A DNA stretch of 23,238 nucleotides from Burkholderiales bacterium. Its GTDB lineage: Bacteria; Pseudomonadota; Gammaproteobacteria; Burkholderiales; Usitatibacteraceae. Shown here piece by piece: positions 1-8,575 of the stretch; positions within the stretch are counted from its first letter, which is position 1; the number at the start of each line of letters is the position of its first letter. Both the position numbers and the translations under genes were made by a program. The DNA is taken from positions 1 to 23,238 of the forward strand of contig JANXWW010000185.1 of assembly GCA_025350945.1 (NCBI GenBank). The letters are read 5' to 3'. The notes below the pieces were generated by a model. That model searched no databases, was not told where the DNA came from, and was given only the letters and a program-made list of their open reading frames with translations.

Positions 1-354
1 CGGTCGCTGTGGCTGAAGCTCGTATTGTAAATCCAGCAGCTTATGCCGATCTTTGAGCGCGTTCATGGCTTCGATCAAATCTAGCCGCTGTTCGGCTGCG
101 AACATGCCACGAGCGGTGAGCCGTTCATAGGTTTGTGCGGAATCGCGCAAATCACTTTGCTCACGGCGCGCATTTTCCACACGGTTTTTTGCCTCTGCTT
201 CCGTGCGCACCGATTGTTGATCGTTCGATTTTTCATATTGCCAATACATGTAGCTGCCAACCACTAACGCGACAGCAACAACCAAGCCAACCAGCGCCAC
301 GATCACCACTAACCGAAGCGCACGGAATCCATCAAGCGTAAAAATAACATTCAC
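1..354 (-). CDS. PilO/GspM-like inner-membrane assembly protein (partial, C-terminus beyond window)
   Basis: The minus-strand reading frame starts with GTG at 354, overlapping the TGA of the preceding gene (GTGA), and stays open for 118 codons to the window edge. The protein begins MNVIFTLDGFRALRLV. It has one hydrophobic segment at about residues 14-35 (VVIVALVGLVVAVALVVGSY), followed by a charged stretch rich in Glu, Arg, Gln and Ala that looks like a coiled coil (residues 40-115). A short cytoplasmic tail, one membrane span and a periplasmic coiled coil is the PilO/GspM/MshJ plan. It follows a PilN/GspL-like gene, the usual place for this subunit. By family analogy it would pair with that partner in the inner-membrane platform. 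An ATG at 350 soon meets a stop, so GTG is the only sensible start. No sequence motif proves the family; topology and position carry the call. Confidence 0.72.
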   Translation of the reverse strand, partial: MNVIFTLDGFRALRLVVIVALVGLVVAVALVVGSYMYWQYEKSNDQQSVRTEAEAKNRVENARREQSDLRDSAQTYERLTARGMFAAEQRLDLIEAMNALKDRHKLLDLQYELQPQRP

Positions 355-2012
355 GAGGCTTCTCCCACGCGCACCACTTTTATCACAAAACGCGCTTCTG
401 GCAAGCCCGCGCCGACGCGTTTTCCGGTTGCTGTAATAGTGGCAGTAGAGCGAACATCGAGTGGCGTGGATTCAATCGATGCCTTGAATCCCGGCACGGC
501 ATTCAAGCGTGCTTTGACTCGCTCCACCTCAGCAAGCGTCGCGCGAAAGTCACCATCGAAAGGCGTGATGGCGGCATCGATCATCGCGAATTGCAGTTTC
601 GCACTGGGCCACGCCGGATTGGGATCAGCAAGCGCCTGCGCATTATTGCCGCTCGCATTTAACGCGTTCGCAACCGCCTGCGCAACACCCGGTGTGGCCG
701 ATTTCGGCTCGGAGCTTACTTCCAGCGTGCCATTAGGCGGCACCGCGTTGAAGTATGGTGTGGCGCGCTCATCGGTGCCGATTGTCCAGGTCAGCCCCAA
801 CAGTTTTACACGCGAAAACTCTGCGAACACATTGCTCAATTCGCTCAGCAGCGCACCAGGTGCAGCAGGCTGCGGGCGTATTTGATTGTTGTAAAACGCG
901 CTCGTATCGCGCGCCACATCAGATGCCAATTTTTGCTGGCGCATCGCGTTAAAAATGGTTTGATATTCGGATTGTAAATTGCGGGCCGCGTTTTCTCGTG
1001 TATTCACTCGATTGGAAATTTGGCTGGCTTGATGAAAGTTAAATGCCGTACCTACCACGCCCACCGCGAGAATTCCCGCCGTCAACGCAAACAATCCCAT
1101 GCGTGCTTTGCGAAACACGGCGAAGCGCCGCGTAGTTGGCTCTGCAAAATGATTCTCAAGCCCTGTCTGCGCATAGGTGTGCACCAAAATCTGTTCGGCA
1201 TGCGAAGACGATGGTGGATTTTTGAGACCAATTTTGGTTGAGACTTCTTCAATATCTAGGAAGCGATATTTCAGCGATGGATATTTTCGAATCGCGTCAG
1301 CAATCACGGGTTTGTCGCGCGCATGTATGAGAATACAAACTTCCAGCGTTTCACCACCCGCGAAGTAACGCAAGCTTTCCAGGTATTGCCAGGTGCGACC
1401 CATTTCCGCCGCAATCAGACCACCAACGGACTGGCCCTCGTCATACACAATGGGCGTGATGCGACTGAACTTGATTTGTTGATCGCGGAAATAGGTTTGG
1501 CGCAATCCAAAATCCGGTACGACGGTAACCAGCAAGGTATGCGGAAATTGCAGGTCCAGCACTTTTAGCAAGCGCGCCGACAACACCGAAGACGAGTAAA
1601 TTCCCTCTAGTGGCACCTCGATTTTTTCCAGCAATTCCAGCCACGGCTTGATGAGCTCCGTATTCGTCACTGCGTGATACAACACCTTGTCATCACGTCG
1701 GCCCTCTGTTTCGCGCCCCTGGATTACAGCATGGCGCAAATTACTGCTGCGGTAAATCTGGCCCAGCTTGCGGCTGATGATGGCTTCAGAATCGCTACCA
1801 CGCAAATGCGGAATAGTGTCAAGGCGAAAATCTTCCTCAACCAAATCGGTGATCAAATATGTCGGCAGGCGGCGATACTTTTCCATATATGCGACACAGC
1901 TAGCACTTGCGGCCTCCGCCGCCAGAAAAGATTCACGCGAGTTAATAGCACCGCGATTCCACACCAGTGAAATCAGCCGGTCGTTAGTGAGATAGAGAAA
2001 ATGTTTGGCCAT
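351..2012 (-). CDS. GspL-like (PilM-PilN-like) single-pass assembly platform protein
   Basis: This 553-residue protein has a cytoplasmic half (about 1-300), one membrane span near 305-324 (after RRFAVFRKAR) and a periplasmic half (about 330-553). The span is preceded by basic residues, giving an N-in topology. This layout matches GspL, or a PilM actin-like domain fused to PilN. Family members link the assembly ATPase in the cytoplasm to periplasmic PilO/GspM and the pilus or pseudopilus. The N-terminal half lacks a convincing hand-readable nucleotide motif, so the actin-like assignment is inferred from size, position and topology. MshI and PilN alone are much shorter (roughly 200-300 residues). 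A TTG at 2015 is possible, but ATG at 2012 directly follows and is preferred. It sits 21 bases after the GspF-like gene and overlaps the PilO-like gene by 4 bases, which indicates translational coupling. Function is inferred; confidence that the gene is real is very high. Confidence 0.8.
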   Translation of the reverse strand: MAKHFLYLTNDRLISLVWNRGAINSRESFLAAEAASASCVAYMEKYRRLPTYLITDLVEEDFRLDTIPHLRGSDSEAIISRKLGQIYRSSNLRHAVIQGRETEGRRDDKVLYHAVTNTELIKPWLELLEKIEVPLEGIYSSSVLSARLLKVLDLQFPHTLLVTVVPDFGLRQTYFRDQQIKFSRITPIVYDEGQSVGGLIAAEMGRTWQYLESLRYFAGGETLEVCILIHARDKPVIADAIRKYPSLKYRFLDIEEVSTKIGLKNPPSSSHAEQILVHTYAQTGLENHFAEPTTRRFAVFRKARMGLFALTAGILAVGVVGTAFNFHQASQISNRVNTRENAARNLQSEYQTIFNAMRQQKLASDVARDTSAFYNNQIRPQPAAPGALLSELSNVFAEFSRVKLLGLTWTIGTDERATPYFNAVPPNGTLEVSSEPKSATPGVAQAVANALNASGNNAQALADPNPAWPSAKLQFAMIDAAITPFDGDFRATLAEVERVKARLNAVPGFKASIESTPLDVRSTATITATGKRVGAGLPEARFVIKVVRVGEAS

Positions 2013-2033
2013 CAAATTAGTTGTGCCGGGCAG

Positions 2034-3245
2034 TCATCGCCCGACCGTGCCCACTTTTGAAATCACGTCATACATCGGCAAAAAGACGGTCAGCAAAATG
2101 CCAATCAGAATGATCCCCAAAAAAACCGTCAGCGCAGGCTGAATCAGCTCCTGCAGACGCCCCATGTTTTCTTTTACATCACGATTATAAAAATAGCTGA
2201 CGTTTAACAGCGCGGTATCAAGCCCGCCGGTGGATTCGCCAACCCGAAGCATGCGCAGCACCAGCGGCGGAAACAAGCGTACATTTTGAAACGCCTGCGA
2301 AATGCCTGCGCCTTCATTAATGTCGCGGCCCACGCGCTGCAGACCTTGCTCGATCACGCGATTGCCGACAATTTTTTCCGAGATGTGGATGCATTCCAAA
2401 ACACTAATACCAGATTGGTACATGAGCGCAAAGAACGTGGAGAACCGCGCCAGTATTAGCTTGCTGACCAGAGGGCCAATCACGGGCAGCTTCAATACCG
2501 CCGCATCAAGTTGGTATTTCACGTTGTCGTTGGTTTTTACCAGAAAAAAAATCGTGCCCACAATAATGATCGGCAAGGCCACCACGATGTACCAAAATTT
2601 TTGCATCCAAGCGGACACTGCAATCAACGCCAATGTCTGCGGCGGCGGATTGGGTGTTAATTGTTTTAGTGTTGTACCGAGTTGCGGCACGAGGAAAATC
2701 ATCAGAATCAGCACCACACCAAAAATCACAATGCCGGAGGCGATGGGATAAATCATCGCTTTTTTGACCTGCGCGCCCAGCTCATCCTGCCACTTCAAAT
2801 TCTCCGTGAGCTTGGTGAGTACATCCGGCAATTGGCCTGCGGTTTCGCCAGTGCGAATCAGCGCAACAAATACGGTGTCGAATGCTTCGCTGTGATTTGC
2901 CATCGCATCCGACAATCTCAAACCGCCTTCGATATCCTCTAGCAGGCTCGCGACAATTTGCCGAAACGCGGGGCTGTCCACACTGTCACGCAAGTCAGTC
3001 AGCGCATCAATAATCGGCACGCCTGCGCGCATTAATTGATCTAGATGAAAACAAAAAGTGATGAGTTCTTTGCGGGTAATGCGCGGCCCGCCAAACAATG
3101 CCGATTTTTTAATCGAGTCAAATTTAATAAGATCAAGACCCATCCGCTTCAAGCGCAGTTCAAGGTCAACACCATTCACGGCATCGATATTGCCGTTTTG
3201 AATGCGACCTTCTTCATCAATAGCGCGGTAGGCGAATGTGGCCAT
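2034..3245 (-). CDS. mshG: GspF/PilC/MshG-type inner-membrane platform protein
   Basis: The protein has 403 residues, the normal length for the family. It shows two GspF repeats: the first around residues 62-188 (HLDQLMRAGVPIIDAL, then LIRTGETAGQLPDVL), the second around 265-390 (FFALMYQSGISVLECI, then LRVGESTGGLDTAL). Membrane spans are at about 168-188, 217-236 and 371-392. GspF/PilC proteins form the inner-membrane core that the assembly ATPase acts on to insert or extract pilins. The N-terminal piece MATFAYRAIDEEGRI is also typical. It starts 6 bases after the ATPase stop codon, so the two are very probably co-transcribed. Assignment to MshG rather than GspF or PilC rests on the neighbouring MshM/MshL/MshE-like genes. 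Confidence 0.95.
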   Translation of the reverse strand: MATFAYRAIDEEGRIQNGNIDAVNGVDLELRLKRMGLDLIKFDSIKKSALFGGPRITRKELITFCFHLDQLMRAGVPIIDALTDLRDSVDSPAFRQIVASLLEDIEGGLRLSDAMANHSEAFDTVFVALIRTGETAGQLPDVLTKLTENLKWQDELGAQVKKAMIYPIASGIVIFGVVLILMIFLVPQLGTTLKQLTPNPPPQTLALIAVSAWMQKFWYIVVALPIIIVGTIFFLVKTNDNVKYQLDAAVLKLPVIGPLVSKLILARFSTFFALMYQSGISVLECIHISEKIVGNRVIEQGLQRVGRDINEGAGISQAFQNVRLFPPLVLRMLRVGESTGGLDTALLNVSYFYNRDVKENMGRLQELIQPALTVFLGIILIGILLTVFLPMYDVISKVGTVGR

Positions 3246-3251
3246 ATCTGC

Positions 3252-4967
3252 TTATGAAACTCGATCCGTTAAATCGACCACGCGCGAGACTTCATCAATA
3301 TCGGTAAGGCCGGCGAGAATACGTGCAACCGCATCTTCGGCCAAAGTGCGATAGCCCGTTTTGCGCGCGGCTTCGCGAATTTCACGGCCGGTGGAACGAA
3401 GCGCAATCAATTCATCAATGTCCTGATTCATCTTGAAAATTTCCATGATCGCCATCCGGCCGCGATAGCCGGTGTTGTCGCATTCTGCGCAGCCGGCAGA
3501 GCGATATATTTCGCCATGCCACATGCTATCCACGCCCAAAATTCGGCGCGTCATTTCATCATCAGGCCGATACGGCTCGCGGCATACCACGCAAAGTTTG
3601 CGCAGCAGCCGTTGCGCGATCACGCCAATAATATTGCCCGCCAAAATATCCGGCAGCACGCCTAAATCCTGCAAACGCGGGATCGAGCCAATCGCGGAAT
3701 TCGTATGCAGTGTTGAATAAACTTGATGGCCTGTCATGGCCGCGCGAAACGCCATTTCGGCAGTTTCACGGTCACGAATTTCACCCACCAGAATCACATC
3801 CGGGTCTTGCCGCATCATCGAGCGAATGCCGGTTGCAAAATCCAGCTTTGCCACTTCATTTACGGACGTTTGACGAATCATGCCCATCGGATATTCCACC
3901 GGATCTTCCAGCGTCATGATGTTCACGCCTTCAGTATTGACGTGATTTAAAATCGAATAAAGTGTGGTGGTTTTTCCTGAGCCCGTTGGCCCCGTGACAA
4001 GAATAATTCCCTCAGGCCGCGCCATCATGAGTTGCAGCAGTTTTAATTCTTCAGGTTGAAGTCCCAAATCATCCAGCGGCACAATGCCCTTTTGCCGATC
4101 CAGAATGCGCAGCACAATATTTTCGCCATGCGTGGTCGGCTGCGCAGAGACACGAAAATCCACTGCGCGGCCCGATAGCGACAAGGAAATTCGCCCATCT
4201 TGCGGCGCACGCGTCTCGGCGATATTCATGCCGCTCATCACCTTCAGGCGCACCACCATCGCGCTCCAGTAATTTTTATGCAGCGAGCGAATTTGTCGCA
4301 GCACGCCGTCGACACGATAACGAATCCGCAAAAAACCCTGCTCAGGTTCGAAGTGAATATCGGATGCATTGCGTTTTACCGCATCATTCAGCAGCGCATC
4401 AACCAAACGCACCACGGGCTGGCTGTACTCCTCAAAATCGGTGGTCAAACTTTGATAATCAATTTCACCGGTCTCGATTTCGTTGAGAATACCGTCAATC
4501 GATAATTCAAAACCATAATGCTGCTCAATGCCAATCGAAATGTCAGACTCGCGCGCGAGCACCTGCTCAATGCGAATATCGTCTTTGACCAGCGCGCGAA
4601 TTTGATCGAGCGCGACTACATTTGATGGATCGGCCACGGCCAGTAAAAGTTTGCGCGTTTGTCGATCAAAATCGACTGGCAATACCTGATAACGGCGTGC
4701 CACATCCTTGGGCACGAGCGCCAGTGCTTCATGGTCAATTATCGTGTTCGATAAATCAATCGCAACCTGGCCCAGGCTTTCAGACAACGTGTCGCGGATA
4801 GTGGCTTCGGTGACAAAACCCAACTGCACCAGAATTTTGCCGAGTGGGGCTTTGAGTTTGCGCTGCTCGGTGAGCGCGATCTTTAATTGATCCGGCGAAA
4901 TAATGCCCTGCGCGAGCAAGGTTTGCCCCAGCGGTAATTGTGAAACGGGGGAGTTCATTTCGTTCAT
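3252..4967 (-). CDS. mshE: GspE/MshE-type pilus or secretion assembly ATPase with MshEN domain
   Basis: This is a 571-residue cytoplasmic hexameric assembly ATPase. An N-terminal MshEN-like region (about 12-64) carries two LGxxL-type 24-residue repeats. The catalytic domain shows Walker A GPTGSGKT (326-333), an Asp box EDPVEYP (354-360), Walker B DVILVGEIRD (390-399) and a His box starting at 421. A four-cysteine zinc motif (C459, C462, C493, C496) places it with GspE/MshE/PilB extension ATPases rather than PilT. In Vibrio MshE the MshEN domain binds c-di-GMP; here the leading Arg of both repeats is Pro (P12, P41), so binding is uncertain. The start may be ATG 4967 or ATG 4958, as neither has a clear Shine-Dalgarno. 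The start region carries an 11-base direct repeat. It drives the GspF-like protein encoded 6 bases downstream. Confidence 0.95.
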   Translation of the reverse strand: MNEMNSPVSQLPLGQTLLAQGIISPDQLKIALTEQRKLKAPLGKILVQLGFVTEATIRDTLSESLGQVAIDLSNTIIDHEALALVPKDVARRYQVLPVDFDRQTRKLLLAVADPSNVVALDQIRALVKDDIRIEQVLARESDISIGIEQHYGFELSIDGILNEIETGEIDYQSLTTDFEEYSQPVVRLVDALLNDAVKRNASDIHFEPEQGFLRIRYRVDGVLRQIRSLHKNYWSAMVVRLKVMSGMNIAETRAPQDGRISLSLSGRAVDFRVSAQPTTHGENIVLRILDRQKGIVPLDDLGLQPEELKLLQLMMARPEGIILVTGPTGSGKTTTLYSILNHVNTEGVNIMTLEDPVEYPMGMIRQTSVNEVAKLDFATGIRSMMRQDPDVILVGEIRDRETAEMAFRAAMTGHQVYSTLHTNSAIGSIPRLQDLGVLPDILAGNIIGVIAQRLLRKLCVVCREPYRPDDEMTRRILGVDSMWHGEIYRSAGCAECDNTGYRGRMAIMEIFKMNQDIDELIALRSTGREIREAARKTGYRTLAEDAVARILAGLTDIDEVSRVVDLTDRVS

Positions 4968-4986
4968 GTGTCTTTGTTCATGTGTC
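4962..4986. repeat. 11-base tandem direct repeat spanning the assembly-ATPase start codon
   Basis: GTTCATGTGTC (plus strand) occurs at 4962-4972 and again at 4976-4986, separated by TTT. On the coding (minus) strand each copy contains an ATG. The copy at 4962-4972 supplies the ATPase start at 4967. The copy at 4976-4986 supplies an out-of-frame ATG at 4981 that reads five codons (MNKDT) and stops at a TGA overlapping the ATPase ATG. It looks like a small duplication of the initiation region, perhaps giving translational coupling. Confidence 0.6.
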
Positions 4987-4999
4987 GATCACGCCCGCT

Positions 5000-6454
5000 C
5001 TAGTTGGCGACGCGCATGTTTTGCAGTTCGGCTGCACGCCGTTCGGCCACGCCGCGATCAAACTGGGCACCGGTTTTCACGGCCTGAGCGAGCGATTTTT
5101 GGTAATAATCAAACGCCAACCGCGGCTGGTTTAGTTGATCCAGACTTACCGCCAGATTAAAAAGGTAATCCGCATTAGCAGCGTCGAGCCGATACGCTTC
5201 AAAGTAGGCTTGCTGCGCTTCTGTCCAGCGACGTTCACCCGCGTAAAGATTGCCCAGTGAAAACTGTAATGCTGCTGCGTTGGCGTCTTTGGAAATGAGT
5301 GTCTTGAGTTGTGCTTCCAGCGCGTCAGGTCTTGCGCCACCGGCGCTTTCACTGACAGCCAAGAGCCCAGCAATCGCTGCGCTGTTACGCGGGTCAAGCT
5401 CCAGCGCGCGACGATAATGGCGCGCGGCACCTGCATTGTCACCACTGCGAGCCGATGATGCGGCTAGGCCCAGCTGCGCATCAAGATTAAGCGGAATTGT
5501 CTGCACGATCTGCAAATATAAATTTTTGGCCTGCGCATAATCTCCGCCCGTCAATGCGGCATACGCGGCGGTAAGCTCCGGCGAAACTTTTGGCGTATCA
5601 ATTGATTGTGATAATCGTAAACGCACCGGCGCGTCACGACTTACAGGCGATTGTTTCAAACTCTGCGCCAATCGTTCACCCTCGCTTAGCTCACGCGAGC
5701 TAGTTGGTAAATTTGGCAAACGCGTGATTGGTGCTGGTCTCGGCAATGCTGTTTCAGGCAAGGGCGGCGGCAACAGCGGCGGGAGCGATTGCTCGGCGAC
5801 AGATGCGCTCATTGGCGGAGTTTTATTTTCAGACGCAATTTGGCCTGTCGTGATTGAGGCAGACGGAATCGGAACTATTGGTGCGGTGGATGACGCTACG
5901 GGCGGTGTTGTAATGATGGGCTGGTTGGTCGTTGCAAATACGCGCGAAAGCTCATGCCAGCCGTACCATCCAGCCACACCAACTGCCACGAAGCCAACCG
6001 AGATCAACGGGGCCAGCCACGGTGCGCGCGAGGGTCGCGTAATCGGGACAGGACTCACTTGTTTGGCAACCAAAACAGGCTTTGTAATGTCGCGGTTGCC
6101 TGCGAGTACAGTTGATGGCGCAATATCCTGCTGGTTTTCGCTGGATCGTGATGATGGCGTGTGCGTGGCAATACGCTTAATCGGCGCAGCGGCTGTTGTG
6201 GTGGAAGACGACCCTGAGCGGGACGGTGCGGAGGGTTCTGGCACCGCTGGTGTTTCATGCCCTTCACGATCCGTTAGCTGAAGCTCGCGGCGCTCGGGCC
6301 CATTGTAAGTTGCACGTTTCTCCAGCGCGCGCGGCCAGTTATCGGTGGACGCAGCAGGCGATAAATCGGCCGCAGTGCTACCCGCGGCAGCCTCATCAGA
6401 CTTTGCCTTTTTTGCCTGCTCGGCGCGCTTTAACGCATCGAGCAACAGGCTCAT
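5000..6454 (-). CDS. Membrane-anchored TPR protein of the pilus/secretion locus (MshN/GspB-like)
   Basis: The protein has 484 residues. The N-terminus MSLLLDALKRAEQAKKAK is an amphipathic motif seen at the start of GspB/ExeB-type and similar secretion-associated proteins. A low-complexity Ser/Thr/Pro/Ala linker follows, then one membrane span at about 147-167 (WLAPLISVGFVAVGVAGWYGW). Next comes a periplasmic Pro-rich stretch (about 175-290), and TPR repeats from about 295 to 470 with typical pairs such as GDYAQAKNLYLQIVQ and GNLYAGERRWTEAQQAYFEAY. By analogy with MshN it may help secretin assembly or stability from the periplasm. Its ATG overlaps the secretin TGA (ATGA at 6451-6454) and has a good Shine-Dalgarno, AAGGAA, just upstream, so the start is well supported. 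The exact role is inferred from position between secretin and ATPase. Confidence 0.85.
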   Translation of the reverse strand: MSLLLDALKRAEQAKKAKSDEAAAGSTAADLSPAASTDNWPRALEKRATYNGPERRELQLTDREGHETPAVPEPSAPSRSGSSSTTTAAAPIKRIATHTPSSRSSENQQDIAPSTVLAGNRDITKPVLVAKQVSPVPITRPSRAPWLAPLISVGFVAVGVAGWYGWHELSRVFATTNQPIITTPPVASSTAPIVPIPSASITTGQIASENKTPPMSASVAEQSLPPLLPPPLPETALPRPAPITRLPNLPTSSRELSEGERLAQSLKQSPVSRDAPVRLRLSQSIDTPKVSPELTAAYAALTGGDYAQAKNLYLQIVQTIPLNLDAQLGLAASSARSGDNAGAARHYRRALELDPRNSAAIAGLLAVSESAGGARPDALEAQLKTLISKDANAAALQFSLGNLYAGERRWTEAQQAYFEAYRLDAANADYLFNLAVSLDQLNQPRLAFDYYQKSLAQAVKTGAQFDRGVAERRAAELQNMRVAN

Positions 6455-8418
6455 GGTGTGTTCCTTGGCGTTAAATCGCTGGTGTTACGATCTGCAGGAC
6501 TGGCAGGGTATATACCGGGGATGAGCGGCTCAGCTTCTTTAAAGAATTTTGCATCCGGCAGCAGGCGTCGGTAGGCGGCGAAATCTGTATCAACACTCGC
6601 ATCTTTGATCACAATGGGCCTGAGAAAAACCACCAGCTCGGTCTTGCGTCCGGTGTCGTTGCGATAACTTACCGCGTCGCCAATCAGTTTCAGACGAGAC
6701 AGTATCGGCAAGCCATCGCGCTTTTCTTCGAAGCTATCCTGCATCAGGCCGCCGAGCACAGCGGTCTGGCCGCTTGGTACGCGCAGCACGGTTTCAAATT
6801 CGCGCGTCTGAATTTGTGGAATTTGATTCACTACATTTGCGCGCGCGAGATCAGGATTGGGATCTTTGACAAAACTGACAATGCGCGTGATGCTAGGCCG
6901 AATATTGAGCGTAACAATATCCCCATCGCTGATTTGCGGCGTCACGTTCATCACAAAACCTTCCGGCACCACGTTTGGTGTGGAGGTGTAAGAAATTATC
7001 GGCACCGATATGGTATTTGATCCCGTCGTGCTGGTCGAGGTGGTGACTTCAGCTTTCACCGTGAAATAAACTTTATTCTCAACCACTTTCATTACCGCAG
7101 TTTGATTATTGAGCGTGGTAATCCGCGGACTCGACAAAACTTTGGTGTTACCGAAAGAATCAAGCAGCTTGATGGACGATGTGATTGCACCGCCCACCGC
7201 AGCATTGGGATTGTTGTATTGAACGCCAAAGTAAGGTGCGCCGGCCAAATTTTGCCCCGTAAAACTTTGCGTAAACGAATAACCAAGGCCTTTCAAGCCA
7301 AGCGCCGACCAATCCACGCCGGATTGATAGTTATCGTTTAATGTCACCTCCACTACGGTTGCTTCAATCAAAACCTGGCGGCTTGCACTGCCCGCCACGT
7401 GCGCCACAAACTCCGCCACCTTGTCATGTTGGCGTGATGTTGCCCGCACTGAGACTGCGCCGGTTTCAGGATTCACAATGACTGATGATGCTTCCCGGAA
7501 GGTGAGCGTTTGCGAGACTGTTTGCGAATCAACCTGCGATTCTGATGAGCCAGGGCCGGTTGTTTCAGTGCGACTACCGGTTCGACTCGTCGTGCGCCCT
7601 GCTGTCCCGCGCTGCGCCGTTACTTGCGCGCGGTTGGTAGCCAATTGGCCTTGCGTTTGATCGCGCACAAACGTCTCGGAGCTGCCTTCGGGCAATAGCT
7701 TGTCGGTTTCGCGCAACATGTCCTTGATGTTTTTTTCCAGGCTATCCCAAAATCGATTTTTTGACGCGTTATCAATTCTGAGTTGGGTTGTATTCTGCGC
7801 GCTACTGGTGTTGCCTGCGCCCCCATTCAAACCTGTGCTGGGGCCCACGACTTGCGTCTGCACACCAATAGAGCCAACCGAATCACGCGTCATATTCACA
7901 TAATCGACACGATAGAGCTTGAGGTACGGCGAATCTTTCATCACCACCAGATTCGGCCCGTCCATTTCGTAGCGCATATCGACCTGCTTGGCAACGCGGG
8001 TCAATATTTGACGCAGCGTTTGATCGATTGCGTTCAAGGTCACACGGCCTTCGATGCCGGGATGCACGTCGATATTCACTTTGGTATCGCGGCTGATCGC
8101 GAATAACAAATCCTCCACCAACACATCTTTCACGGTGATGGAATAGCGCACTTCATCGATGCGTGCTTGCGGCGGCGGCGGCAGCGGTACTTGGCGCACG
8201 GTCTGCGGCACATTGCCTTTTGTAGCAGCGTCAGGTGTGGCGGCATCGGGTTTAGCTGCGCCGCGCGTTTCAGTTTTGAGATGACCATCCACACGTGCGA
8301 CTGGCAGCGTGCCGCAGCCCGCTATTGCGCACCCCAGCATCACGCTGCATACCGCGCTCAGTGCCCGACGATGCGTCATGCGATCGCTGAATGCGGTGAA
8401 TAAAGTAGATTCAGTCAT
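6451..8418 (-). CDS. mshL: Outer-membrane secretin, MshL/GspD-like lipoprotein
   Basis: The protein has 655 residues from ATG 8418. A lipoprotein signal peptide ends in the lipobox IAGC with Cys35. The in-frame ATG at 8379 (residue 14) would give a more normal signal peptide (MTHRRALSAVCSVMLG) and may be the true start. Residues 90-160 form an STN-like N0 domain. A Ser/Thr/Gln/Arg-rich low-complexity stretch (about 195-300) is followed by an N-domain with EATVVEVTL (352-360). The secretin barrel region runs at about 420-605, with SSPRITTLNNQTA, VPSGQTAVLGGLM and GRKTELVVFLRPIVI. Secretins form the multimeric outer-membrane gate for pili or pseudopili. The lipobox and the neighbouring MshM-like ATPase favour MshL over classical GspD, which has an ordinary signal peptide. 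Stop and start overlap the downstream TPR gene. A 170-base leader separates it from the ATPase gene upstream. Confidence 0.95.
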   Translation of the reverse strand: MTESTLFTAFSDRMTHRRALSAVCSVMLGCAIAGCGTLPVARVDGHLKTETRGAAKPDAATPDAATKGNVPQTVRQVPLPPPPQARIDEVRYSITVKDVLVEDLLFAISRDTKVNIDVHPGIEGRVTLNAIDQTLRQILTRVAKQVDMRYEMDGPNLVVMKDSPYLKLYRVDYVNMTRDSVGSIGVQTQVVGPSTGLNGGAGNTSSAQNTTQLRIDNASKNRFWDSLEKNIKDMLRETDKLLPEGSSETFVRDQTQGQLATNRAQVTAQRGTAGRTTSRTGSRTETTGPGSSESQVDSQTVSQTLTFREASSVIVNPETGAVSVRATSRQHDKVAEFVAHVAGSASRQVLIEATVVEVTLNDNYQSGVDWSALGLKGLGYSFTQSFTGQNLAGAPYFGVQYNNPNAAVGGAITSSIKLLDSFGNTKVLSSPRITTLNNQTAVMKVVENKVYFTVKAEVTTSTSTTGSNTISVPIISYTSTPNVVPEGFVMNVTPQISDGDIVTLNIRPSITRIVSFVKDPNPDLARANVVNQIPQIQTREFETVLRVPSGQTAVLGGLMQDSFEEKRDGLPILSRLKLIGDAVSYRNDTGRKTELVVFLRPIVIKDASVDTDFAAYRRLLPDAKFFKEAEPLIPGIYPASPADRNTSDLTPRNTP

Positions 8419-8451
8419 GTTGCGTCATAAGTGTTGCCTCGCGGTGAGTTA

Positions 8452-8476
8452 ATACGCAAATACGATACGCAAATAC
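8452..8476. repeat. 12-base direct repeat in the secretin leader
   Basis: ATACGCAAATAC occurs at 8452-8463 and 8465-8476, separated by one G, so the period is 13 bases. A partial third copy (AAACGCAC) follows at 8477-8484. It lies 34 bases upstream of the secretin ATG at 8418, inside the only long spacer of this gene cluster. It may be a regulator or RNA-binding site, or a slippage product; the sequence does not decide. Confidence 0.6.
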
Positions 8477-8546
8477 AAACGCACATGGAAGCGCACAAAT
8501 TGATTGGCAGCAAATTTATAGTTGATCGAGCGCGTTGTGCATTCTG

Positions 8547-8575
8547 ATTATGTAATAAAAGCAACGACTTGGCGA
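8547..8575 (-). promoter_or_regulatory. Possible sigma-70 promoter for the secretin gene
   Basis: On the minus strand TCGCCA (plus 8570-8575) and CATAAT (plus 8547-8552) are 17 bases apart, matching the -35 and -10 consensus at 4 of 6 and 5 of 6 positions. The pair lies just past the stop of the ATPase gene and would give a leader of about 120 bases before the secretin. No sigma-54 (GG-N10-GC) element was found by eye in this spacer. Weak evidence only. Confidence 0.25.

Noticed and set aside
135..341. 68-codon plus-strand frame at the left edge
   Set aside because: It lies antisense to the PilO-like gene, whose frame has a membrane span and coiled coil and overlaps the upstream stop as GTGA.
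5724..6281. 185-codon open frame on the plus strand opposite the TPR gene
   Set aside because: Its Gly/Val/Thr-rich product mirrors the low-complexity Pro/Ser/Thr linker of the minus-strand gene, has no family likeness and lies wholly antisense to a well-supported gene.
1..8418. Canonical type II secretion (gsp) operon
   Set aside because: Gene order, lipobox on the secretin, MshM-like ATPase and MshEN domain do not fit the gspC-O pattern, and no gspC, G-K or O is seen in the window.
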